Source of the DNA: G020350405 sp964513655
GTDB lineage: Bacteria; Planctomycetota; Phycisphaerae; Sedimentisphaerales; Anaerobacaceae
Assembly (NCBI GenBank): GCA_964513655.1
Contig: CAZENQ010000037.1
Coordinates: forward strand, 1 to 31,519
Reading direction: 5' to 3'
DNA: 31,519 bases
Part shown: piece by piece, positions 26,501 to 31,519 of the stretch
Layout: the number at the start of each line of letters is the position of its first letter
Numbering within the stretch: position 1 is the first letter of the stretch
Notes under the pieces: model-generated
The model's input: the letters and a program-made list of their open reading frames with translations, nothing else
The model's database searches: none
What the model was told of the DNA's origin: nothing
Made by a program: the position numbers and the translations under genes

Positions 26501-27189
26501 TGCAGCTCCTTGAGTCTTTGACGATATTGCAGATAGTTTCTCGCCTTGCCCGCCGCCAGCTTCACACTTCGCAGCTGTTTCTGGATCTCACCTAAAATAT
26601 CTGCCAGCCGCAACAGATTCTGTTCCGTGCGGTCTAGTTTGCCAAGAGTTTCTTTTTTGTGGGCTTTATACTTGTTTATGCCGGCTGCTTCTTCAAATAT
26701 GACCCTTCTATCTGTTCTTGACGCATTCAGCAGCTGCTCAACCTGTCCCTGTTCAATAATCGAGTAAGCCCTGACGCCTATGCCGGTGTCCATAAATAAT
26801 TCGCGAATGTCTTTTAGCCGGCAGATTTTGTTGTTTATCCGGTATTCGCTTTCCCCGCTTTTGTATATCTTCCGTGTAACTTGAACCTCGTCCGCTTCAA
26901 TTGGCAGGACTCTCGCCCCGTCTCCATTCGAATTCGAGATTAACAAGCTCACTTCTGCTGTCCCCGTTGCTTTTCTGCTGCTGCTGCCGCTGAATATCAC
27001 GTCAGCCATTTGGCCGCTCCGAAGGCTCTTGACGCTTTGCTCGCCAAGTACCCACTTTACCGCATCGACAACATTGCTCTTGCCGCAGCCGTTCGGTCCG
27101 ACAATAGCGGTTATGGGCGAATCGAAACTGAATTCCATTTTGTCGGCGAAGCTTTTAAACCCGTTGAGAACGATTTTTTCAAGTCTCAT
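23596..27189 (-). CDS. smc: Chromosome segregation protein SMC
   Basis: A 1197-aa full-length bacterial SMC, the condensin ATPase that compacts and helps separate the chromosome. Walker A is VGPNGCGKSNVVDAVKWVLG (about 31-50). Two long coiled coils (about 165-500 and 670-1010) flank a hinge at about 510-650 (GVGAGVKSILQS, YIEGILADVI, LEGKTNALVANN). The C-loop LSGGEKALTAIALLFAV (from 1095) and Walker B FCFLDEIDAALDEANN (about 1120-1135) complete the ATPase head. The start is ATG 27189 with AGAGGAAAAA just upstream. scpA and scpB are not in the window. The gene follows the FlgI-like lipoprotein gene by 79 nt and may share its transcript. Confidence 0.98.
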   Translation of the reverse strand: MRLEKIVLNGFKSFADKMEFSFDSPITAIVGPNGCGKSNVVDAVKWVLGEQSVKSLRSGQMADVIFSGSSSRKATGTAEVSLLISNSNGDGARVLPIEADEVQVTRKIYKSGESEYRINNKICRLKDIRELFMDTGIGVRAYSIIEQGQVEQLLNASRTDRRVIFEEAAGINKYKAHKKETLGKLDRTEQNLLRLADILGEIQKQLRSVKLAAGKARNYLQYRQRLKELQSNYLLAEYAKYATKGAEKKNGLGQLEEQFAGIATEVAKQDALMSELGQRIIETEDKLNHTGNCLVTVQGKIEQQLQRIEFLRTRIKELQQSKESAEQRGKKLQGQVEVFKGDLRRHRAELADREETFEDKKRSAEQLQKAIQEASTECASLDADLEDEKSGIIDMVRRTAQLHNEIQSISVYRDNLSGQKDRLTGRAKQAHEELERLLTEKAQQKARHDDIEELLAELEERLESKHKEAEQIDGKMQRDSKQLAQSKERLSALSSELAVLTDMEKSCEGVGAGVKSILQSRSVENNQFDYIEGILADVILADVGYANAVEAALEGKTNALVANNTSKLLADKGAIRKVGGRVNFICMDKIEPFVDKRDFSGLSHVKGRLVEFVKNESKYAPLVWKLLGKTVVVDSIDAAIELAGRIGKGYKFVTAKGEFLGSEGVIKLGPMAEATGLISRKSRQRELQETIANVTDDVASLTAQFEKNTQGKVHLDKLCKDLQKAAYEANTDKMNVSSKLSIIEQSIRHLREEQPLISGEIDLLEEQIGQSVRKEYDSKQRLRELEAVNAERTARIEELEKKHAEQKAHQQSMVDRLTDLRVALGQITERREAIKQTISSLQNRIQENLTAAESARKETELCSEQSQKAQMDILKCEASVSELFVEKEEKQQSTDKLHEKVQELLERQRQTEQLVRQRRAEQSEIEQKINELKIELSQLEVKSQDLVERVQDELQIDLVEAFENYKAEDIDWEMAREEIAELRAKIERLGNVNVDAIAEQESLEGRYEFLSGQIEDLNKSRAQLQQLINRLNKMSRERFVKTFEEIRVHFQQIFRKLFGGGKADILLEDDEDILEAGIEMIARPPGKETMSISLLSGGEKALTAIALLFAVFKTKPSPFCFLDEIDAALDEANNERFNLLLREFQKESQFIVITHAKRTMSIADVLYGITMQTRGVSKKIGVKFGEYDAEEEKAAVA

Positions 27190-27268
27190 TTTTTCCTCTG
27201 GTCGTTAGTTTCTGTGCACCGATATTTGCGCAGCCCATACCCTTCCCTCGGGCTGATACGCACTATTA

Positions 27269-28909
27269 CTATCGGCCAATGGTTTGTTGTTTCTTGATAA
27301 TTAGGTCGATTTCCGGCAGGGGCCCGGCTCGAAACTCCGCTCGCACTGCACCCTTGTCACTCATCTGTTTCAGAAGTGCAATTACTTCGGCATAAGAGAT
27401 GCCCAGGCCAATTTGTCCCTCATCGCGCTTCCTGAGGGGCTCTTCACACAGCGTTCGGATAATATCACCGAGCTCGAAAGAGCTTTTCAGTTGAATGGGC
27501 GGGATGTAGGGTCGCGTGGGATGTTTTCGGATAAGTGAGACATATTCCTGACCGGCAGGCGCATTTATTGTGATGCTGCCGTCGTCCGACTGAAGAAAGA
27601 TATTCTTGCGGCAACGCAGCGGCGCGCCGAATAACACAACTCGTGGCTGGCCGCTCCGGGAAACAAAAATCGATTTGTGTTCTGTTTGTGTGATTTGCTC
27701 CAGGTAGAAATTACGCCCGACTAACCTTTGAGCCACCGTGATATCATCTAATTTCCGCAACTGCTCGTATGCGGCTAATCGGATATCAAAATCATTGTCA
27801 CGCAGCAGTCTTCGCGATATCGCCGCCGCGTCACTGCGACTTGCCGCTGCGGCAATTGCCTCCAAAGCCTCAACTCGATAAGACGAGTTTTTATCCTCGG
27901 CTATCTGCCTAAGGGTACCCAGACCAGCATCGCTGCCAAGATTGAGCATACATCTTGCTGCTCGAAGACGAACCTGCTCGTTGGATAAATTCAAAAGCGC
28001 TGACAGTTTGCCAAGACTTTCCTTCCCTATGGCCTCAAGTGCTGTTTCGCTCGCCTGCTTGTCCTGCGAAACAGCAAGCTTTCTAACAAATGTGCTTATT
28101 CTTTCCTTGGTAATCTCTGGTGTTTCGGAAAGGTACATTGCCTTGGTTATTGAGATGAATCTTTGTTTTTGTCTTCTGTATTTAGCGGGAACTTTCAAGT
28201 CAACCTTGCTGGGTGATAGCGCCTTGGCTATGCCCTCCCCAAAACGCTCGTTTAACTTGTTGCGAATAAGGCTCGCTATTCTATAATCCGGCTGCCTCAG
28301 TGCCAGACTTATCTTGTATTCATCGAGGACCATCCCACCAGCAAGAATGTATCCGGTTGTTTTATCTCTTTTGCCGGCATCGATCCTGTCGATGAAAACC
28401 GGTCCTTCCGCCGTAGCCAGTGCTTTCATGGTCATGCCGAACCTTCTTGCGGTCTTAAGCTCAGCTCCATACAACCACCCGCCTTCCAGAGAAGTCGTCT
28501 GGGTACCGGGCAGGGCGGCCACTCGTACATCAAAGTATTGGTTTTTTGAAACTGCTGTTGGCATTAAACTGTTTAGCAGTACTACAGCCGTGTCCCTGCT
28601 GTTAATGAGTCGTTCAACGTCTTGGCGTTTGGGTAGTTGAGTGAGAATATATTGTGTTAGGTATGCTCTAATCTGAGGTGGACATTCTCCGGAGCCGGTT
28701 GCCCTTAATCCGCCTACCAGCCCATACCCTTCGACTGCGATTAAATCTGGCGAGAATACCTCCGCCAAAGACCCGATGGTAGTCCCTAACTCTATCTCCG
28801 GCGCAAGTTCCCTCCTTTCGCGCTCCACCGTCCCTGCACAGCCTGCAATGAAAAAACAGATAAGCAGTGTGATTGTTATTGTACCCGGTTTCTTCTCGTA
28901 AATTTCCAT
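27269..28909 (-). CDS. FlgI-like lipoprotein fused to HEAT repeats (546 aa)
   Basis: The N-terminus ends in the lipobox IAGC (Cys24), predicting a lipid-anchored exported protein. Residues about 45-245 resemble the flagellar P-ring protein FlgI: LIAVEGYGLVGGLRATGSG (57-74), FDVRVAALPGTQTTSLEGGW (126-145), then GYILAGG. Residues about 285-395 look like HEAT / PBS-lyase repeats (VRLRAARCMLNLGSDAGLGT, YRVEALEAIAAAASR, FDIRLAAYEQLRKLD). A further roughly 150 residues have no family I recognise. FlgI normally forms a periplasmic ring around the flagellar rod and is not a lipoprotein; no flagellar gene is in this window, so another envelope role is likely. It precedes smc by 79 nt. The ATG has a weak ribosome site but a good promoter at 28960-28988. 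Confidence 0.72.
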   Translation of the reverse strand: MEIYEKKPGTITITLLICFFIAGCAGTVERERRELAPEIELGTTIGSLAEVFSPDLIAVEGYGLVGGLRATGSGECPPQIRAYLTQYILTQLPKRQDVERLINSRDTAVVLLNSLMPTAVSKNQYFDVRVAALPGTQTTSLEGGWLYGAELKTARRFGMTMKALATAEGPVFIDRIDAGKRDKTTGYILAGGMVLDEYKISLALRQPDYRIASLIRNKLNERFGEGIAKALSPSKVDLKVPAKYRRQKQRFISITKAMYLSETPEITKERISTFVRKLAVSQDKQASETALEAIGKESLGKLSALLNLSNEQVRLRAARCMLNLGSDAGLGTLRQIAEDKNSSYRVEALEAIAAAASRSDAAAISRRLLRDNDFDIRLAAYEQLRKLDDITVAQRLVGRNFYLEQITQTEHKSIFVSRSGQPRVVLFGAPLRCRKNIFLQSDDGSITINAPAGQEYVSLIRKHPTRPYIPPIQLKSSFELGDIIRTLCEEPLRKRDEGQIGLGISYAEVIALLKQMSDKGAVRAEFRAGPLPEIDLIIKKQQTIGR

Positions 28910-28959
28910 ATCGCCGACTAACTAAAAAAGAACAAATTTACCAATGACGCCTCGCATAG

Positions 28960-28988
28960 ATAGTACGGCCGAAGTTATTTGCCGTCAA
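28960..28988 (-). promoter_or_regulatory. Promoter for the FlgI-like gene (and possibly smc)
   Basis: On the minus strand TTGACG (28988-28983), 17 nt, TACTAT (28965-28960). Transcription would start about 28953, 44 nt before ATG 28909. Confidence 0.55.
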
Positions 28989-29045
28989 CCCTATTTATAT
29001 TACGGGCCTTCAGGCCGCGGCGTTTTGCCCTCTTGGTTCTGTACC

Positions 29046-29477
29046 TTACTCGCCAGCTATCTGGCAGATGACTGTTCTCGTTCTTGGCCTGGTGTCGAAG
29101 TCGACTAAGATAATCTGCTGCCATGTGCCGAGGGTCAATCGTCCGTCAACGATAGGGATACTCAGTGACGGTCCTAACAGTGCAGCCCGTACATGAGAGT
29201 GGCCGTTGTCATCGTGCCACGTTTTTTCATGCTCATACGGCCCGTTTACTGGTGCGAGTCTCTCAAATGCCGCCGCTATATCGTAGTCTATCAATCCCGG
29301 CTCATATTCCGTCGTCGTAATCCCTGCCGTTGAGCCTACATGAAATAGTGTAACCGTCCCGCAGACTACACCTGATTTGCCAACAGCCTTCATTGTCTCC
29401 TTGGTAATATCAATAATATCGCTATTACCCTTTGTCTTTACTTTGATTTTTTCCGTTTTTACCATAGCCGACAGCAT
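29046..29477 (-). CDS. YjbQ / UPF0047 family protein (143 aa)
   Basis: The protein shows the whole family pattern: TLFHVGSTAGITTTEYEPG (about 36-54), the conserved WHDDNGHSHVRAALLGPS and IPIVDGRLTLGTWQQIILVD near the C-terminus. The E. coli YjbQ and relatives are small trimeric proteins reported to have weak thiamine-phosphate-synthase activity; the physiological role is uncertain. I chose ATG 29477 because GAGAGG lies 10 nt upstream; ATG 29465 would give the more typical shorter N-terminus VKTEKIKVKTKG and cannot be excluded. The TTG at 29501 is unlikely. It is divergent from the repeat protein gene at 29637. Confidence 0.92.
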   Translation of the reverse strand: MLSAMVKTEKIKVKTKGNSDIIDITKETMKAVGKSGVVCGTVTLFHVGSTAGITTTEYEPGLIDYDIAAAFERLAPVNGPYEHEKTWHDDNGHSHVRAALLGPSLSIPIVDGRLTLGTWQQIILVDFDTRPRTRTVICQIAGE

Positions 29478-29542
29478 ATTAAATCTACCTCTCTCTTGCA
29501 AGGCCTATGGCGAACCATATTCCGGCTGCGGACGCCACTCTT

Positions 29543-29580
29543 TTAACGTAGCACAATTGCCCTGCTTTGACGTAGCAATT
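29543..29580. repeat. Direct repeat between divergent genes
   Basis: TTAACGTAGCACAATT (29543-29558) recurs as TTGACGTAGCAATT (29567-29580), 24 nt apart. It lies upstream of both the YjbQ gene and the repeat-protein gene. The second copy also contains a TTGACG -35-like hexamer, but the matching -10 is poor. Regulator binding is a possibility only. Confidence 0.35.
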
Positions 29581-29636
29581 AGTAGTGGTTGCTAACGATG
29601 ACATTGCCTTCAAAAATTCAGAACTGGAGGTGTGAA

Positions 29637-30839
29637 ATGGTTATTAAAAGAAATACTGTCTTGACCTTGGTGCTGGCATCTCTTGTGGCCCTGCTCATCA
29701 CCCCTGCGCTGGCACAGAAAGGGCGTTCAGGCGGAGGTTTTCGTAGATCAGGTGGATGGGGGTCTTCCAGGGGTCGCTCTAATATCGGCTCACGCACGGG
29801 CCATCGCCGAGGATCCCATCGCGGCCCTGCGATTGGACGTCGCTGGGGCTCCAATCATCGCAGCAGCATTACCCACCAGAGAGGCTCAAATCATAGATCG
29901 CGCAGCGACCAGCGCAAAGGCCTCCGTCAAAGGTCCAGCATCCGCCTTCACGCCGGCGCTCATCGCGGGTCAAGCGTTGGCCATCGCAGTGGCTTCCGTC
30001 ACAGGTCTAACATCGGCCATCGCAGTGGCTTCCGTCGCGGCTCCAGCATTGGGCGTCACAAGGGCTTACATCATCGCTCGCGCGTCGGTCACCGTAAGGG
30101 CTCGCACCACGGCTTCCACGGTCACCACCTTTTCTACTATTTCAGCTTGCCCTATCGAAGGTATTACTATCCCTATTACTACCCTTACCCCTACTATTAC
30201 GACAGTCAGGTTTATCGCGAGCATGAGTATCGCGGCGACGAATATAGTTCTTCGCAGCAGCTCACCGAAGAAGAACCCTATTATGACCGCTTCAGTGACG
30301 TAAGAGAAAAAGTCAAAGCTCAGCAGGCCGAACAGACTGCACAGAAGGAGATGGTAAATAGGTATTTGGATAATGTCGTCGAGGCATTCGCCACCGGTGA
30401 CTATGCCGAAGCGGCTTTGCGGGCTTCTGATGCTGTAAGTGCCGAGCCTGATGATGCCGTCTTGCCCTTTGTTTACACACAGAGCCTTTTTGCCCACGGC
30501 AGGTACACAAGGGCCGCAGCCGTCCTGCGGGAGGCGTTGAGCAGTATTGACCCCGACACCCAGGAAATCTACTACCCCCTCGGCCTCTACCCGGATGAGA
30601 ATCTTTTAACCGAGCAGATAGAAACTCTCACCAGTGCCGTCCAGGCCGAGCCTGACAACACAGACCTGCAGTTTCTTCTCGGATACCAGCTTTTGGGTGC
30701 CGATAGGCTTGATCAGGCACGAGAGGCCCTGCAGGAGGCCCAAAACGACTATGTCAATAGAGATGCTGCCGCCACCCTAATGGAAATTCTGGAAAGAATC
30801 CGTGCAGACGATAACGAAGACGCACCTGCCGAAAAGTAA
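29637..30839 (+). CDS. Exported Arg/His/Ser-repeat and TPR-like protein (400 aa)
   Basis: The start is ATG 29637 with GGAGG 7 nt upstream. Residues 1-26 form a signal peptide (LVLASLVALLITPALA). Residues 28-164 are very basic and low in complexity, rich in Arg, His, Gly and Ser, including seven tandem 12-residue units at 74-157 (for example HRSNIGHRSGFR). A Tyr-rich stretch follows (YRRYYYPYYYPYPYYYD, 173-189). Residues about 240-390 are acidic helical repeats of TPR type (YLDNVVEAFATGDYAEAALR, DLQFLLGYQLLGADRLDQAR). I do not recognise the whole protein. A positively charged exported tail with a TPR platform could bind an acidic surface polymer or nucleic acid, which is inference. It is the last gene before the rRNA operon. 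Confidence 0.8.
   Translation: MVIKRNTVLTLVLASLVALLITPALAQKGRSGGGFRRSGGWGSSRGRSNIGSRTGHRRGSHRGPAIGRRWGSNHRSSITHQRGSNHRSRSDQRKGLRQRSSIRLHAGAHRGSSVGHRSGFRHRSNIGHRSGFRRGSSIGRHKGLHHRSRVGHRKGSHHGFHGHHLFYYFSLPYRRYYYPYYYPYPYYYDSQVYREHEYRGDEYSSSQQLTEEEPYYDRFSDVREKVKAQQAEQTAQKEMVNRYLDNVVEAFATGDYAEAALRASDAVSAEPDDAVLPFVYTQSLFAHGRYTRAAAVLREALSSIDPDTQEIYYPLGLYPDENLLTEQIETLTSAVQAEPDNTDLQFLLGYQLLGADRLDQAREALQEAQNDYVNRDAAATLMEILERIRADDNEDAPAEK
29856..30107 (+). repeat. Seven 36-bp in-frame tandem repeats
   Basis: The units code for 12 residues each. Two neighbouring units share CCATCGCAGTGGCTTCCGTC exactly, 36 bp apart (ending at 30000 and 30036); the others have drifted, mostly with conserved amino-acid character. 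Confidence 0.75.
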
Positions 30840-31110
30840 ACTAAGCCTGTCCGACAAGGCTATTGAGGCCAGTTGAATTCTCGGGTTTGAATCTCAGCCA
30901 TTTGATTGGGATTCAACTGGGCCCTAAGCAAACACCGGCATCTGGCCATCAAAAAATGAACGTATCCAAAGCTTTCCTTCGGCAGTGTGATCTTTATCAA
31001 CCCACACCGTGAGATAAGCAACCCATGTTTATGCTTTCACCGCCTTTTCAATTCTCCTCTGCCTGAATTTGGGCAATGAAAGGGCATTATAGAGCAGATA
31101 ACAGGCAGCG
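30840..31110. other. Non-coding stretch before the rRNA promoter
   Basis: No gene supported. It holds the inverted repeat at 30869-30920 and a small AGCCT/AGGCT dyad just after the 29637 gene stop, without a T-run. Nothing else is recognisable. Confidence 0.5.
30869..30920. repeat. 10-bp inverted repeat with 32-nt loop
   Basis: CCAGTTGAAT (30869-30878) and ATTCAACTGG (30911-30920) are perfectly complementary. There is no T-run, so it is not a classical terminator. It could end or stabilise the upstream mRNA. Confidence 0.4.
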
Positions 31111-31139
31111 AAAAAAAACAAAAAAATTTTCATTTTTTT
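31111..31139 (+). promoter_or_regulatory. A/T-tract UP-element-like region of the rRNA promoter
   Basis: Eight A, then seven A, then T-tracts of four and seven, ending 11 nt before the -35. Such tracts upstream of rRNA promoters recruit the RNA polymerase alpha C-terminal domain. Confidence 0.55.
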
Positions 31140-31150
31140 CGATTATACTA

Positions 31151-31180
31151 TTGACTAAATGGCTGATTTGACCGTATTAT
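31151..31180 (+). promoter_or_regulatory. rRNA operon promoter
   Basis: TTGACT (31151-31156), 18 nt, TATTAT (31175-31180). Transcription would start about 31187, giving a leader of about 275 nt before 16S. A second TATTAT at 31183 lacks a matching -35. Confidence 0.65.
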
Positions 31181-31232
31181 AGTATTATATTTGGAGGCGG
31201 ACAAGTTAAGACCGTTAGGGCGTGACTTGGCC

Positions 31233-31285
31233 GCTTATTTAGTCTTTGGCGCTCTTTGACAAGTTAACAGTTAAGCCAAATAAGC
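31233..31285 (+). promoter_or_regulatory. rRNA leader stem enclosing a boxA-like element
   Basis: GCTTATTT (31233-31240) pairs with AAATAAGC (31278-31285). Inside the loop, CGCTCTTTGACA (31250-31261) closely matches the rRNA boxA antitermination element (TGCTCTTTAACA), which binds NusB and NusE. Confidence 0.6.
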
Positions 31286-31287
31286 AA

Positions 31288-31360
31288 CGAAAGTGCAGCT
31301 CCTGCGATAAATATGCATTACCGCAGAGAGTCCAAAAATCACTTTTTTTCAGCACTTTCG
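31288..31360 (+). repeat. Second rRNA leader stem
   Basis: CGAAAGTGC (31288-31296) pairs with GCACTTTCG (31352-31360), 9 bp. Nested inside, CTGCG (31302-31306) pairs with CGCAG (31322-31326). It probably folds in the pre-rRNA leader. Confidence 0.5.
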
Positions 31361-31430
31361 GTGCGTAACAGTGTCCCAAGGTGCTTATACGGCATTTTGG
31401 GGCCCTGCCAGAGTGTTGAGCCTTCATCGA

Positions 31431-31454
31431 CGAATTCCGTCTTCGGACGGTTCG
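31431..31454 (+). repeat. UUCG-capped hairpin just before 16S
   Basis: CCGTC (31437-31441), TTCG, GACGG (31446-31450), extended by CGAA (31431-31434) with TTCG (31451-31454) across a 2-nt bulge. It ends 7 nt before the predicted 16S 5' end, so it may mark a processing site. Confidence 0.6.
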
Positions 31455-31461
31455 ACGAATA

Positions 31462-31519
31462 AACTTGAAGGGTTTGATCCTGGCTCAGAACGAACGCTGG
31501 CGGCGTGGCTAAGACATGC
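31462..31519 (+). rRNA. rrs: 16S ribosomal RNA, 5' end only
   Basis: GGGTTTGATCCTGGCTCAG (31470-31488) is the universal 16S 5' motif, followed by AACGAACGCTGGCGGCGTGG. Aligned by eye with E. coli, mature position 1 falls near 31462. About 58 nt are present and the rest lies beyond the window edge. GGCGTGGCTAAGACATGC is of planctomycete type rather than the proteobacterial form. Confidence 0.97.

Noticed and set aside
29856..30107. 36-bp periodic repeats resembling a CRISPR or minisatellite
   Set aside because: The period is a multiple of three, there are no unique spacers, and the units are inside a well-supported coding frame.
29683..30303. 206-aa ORF in another frame of the repeat protein
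   Set aside because: It is an Ala/Thr/Val-rich shadow of the Arg/His/Ser repeats; the 29637 frame has a ribosome site, signal peptide and TPR-like end.
31239..31427. 62-aa minus-strand ORF in the rRNA leader
   Set aside because: It lies across structured leader RNA with no ribosome site or domain.

Overview
The window looks like a chromosomal segment from a Planctomycetota bacterium, probably of the Phycisphaerae group. The evidence is the first ~58 nt of a 16S rRNA gene at the right edge (31462 onward, reading GGCGGCGTGGCTAAGACATGC soon after the universal 5' motif), plus a gene set I associate with that phylum: TMTC-like membrane proteins with TPR tails, a fused membrane/spermidine-synthase-like/TPR protein, a FlgI-like lipoprotein away from flagellar genes, and an N-terminally encoded UPF0047/YjbQ protein. 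This placement is from reading only; no database search was possible. I see no insertion sequence, prophage, CRISPR array or tRNA gene.

Layout. 1-1640: the start of a nitronate monooxygenase-like gene running off the left edge, then a decayed receiver-domain gene and a small companion, both with in-frame stops, behind a good promoter. 1641-3703: a cold-shock protein with a structured leader, a Nudix hydrolase and a family 9 glycosyltransferase. 3723-7434: isoleucyl-tRNA synthetase, preceded by a small SAM methyltransferase whose leader carries a terminator-like hairpin. 7435-7943 is a 509-nt AT-rich non-coding region. 7944-13913: two co-directional giant membrane proteins with TPR tails. 14090-16822: DNA polymerase I with intact proofreading motifs. 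16825-20868 (minus): a probable four-gene cluster of two complementary M16 peptidase subunits, a secreted phosphotriesterase-family hydrolase and an unrecognised 131-aa protein. 20969-22894 (minus): a second TMTC-like TPR protein. 23127-23531: a Dabb-domain lipoprotein. 23596-28909 (minus): SMC, preceded by a FlgI-like/HEAT lipoprotein. 29046-29477 (minus): YjbQ. 29637-30839: a secreted protein with a 12-residue Arg/His/Ser repeat, a Tyr-rich stretch and TPR-like helices. 30840-31461: the rRNA promoter and leader, then 16S.

How the genes relate. Housekeeping genes (ileS, polA, smc, rRNA) alternate with cell-envelope genes. Four proteins carry TPR or TPR-like repeats and at least six are predicted to be exported or membrane-bound, which suggests envelope building or surface modification, but no pathway is complete here. 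The best candidates for less-described biology are the TPR-tailed membrane pair at 7944-13913, the split-active-site M16 pair with its neighbours, the FlgI-HEAT lipoprotein, the repeat protein at 29637, the cold-shock leader whose loop is complementary to its own Shine-Dalgarno, and several starts with a promoter almost touching the start codon and no Shine-Dalgarno.
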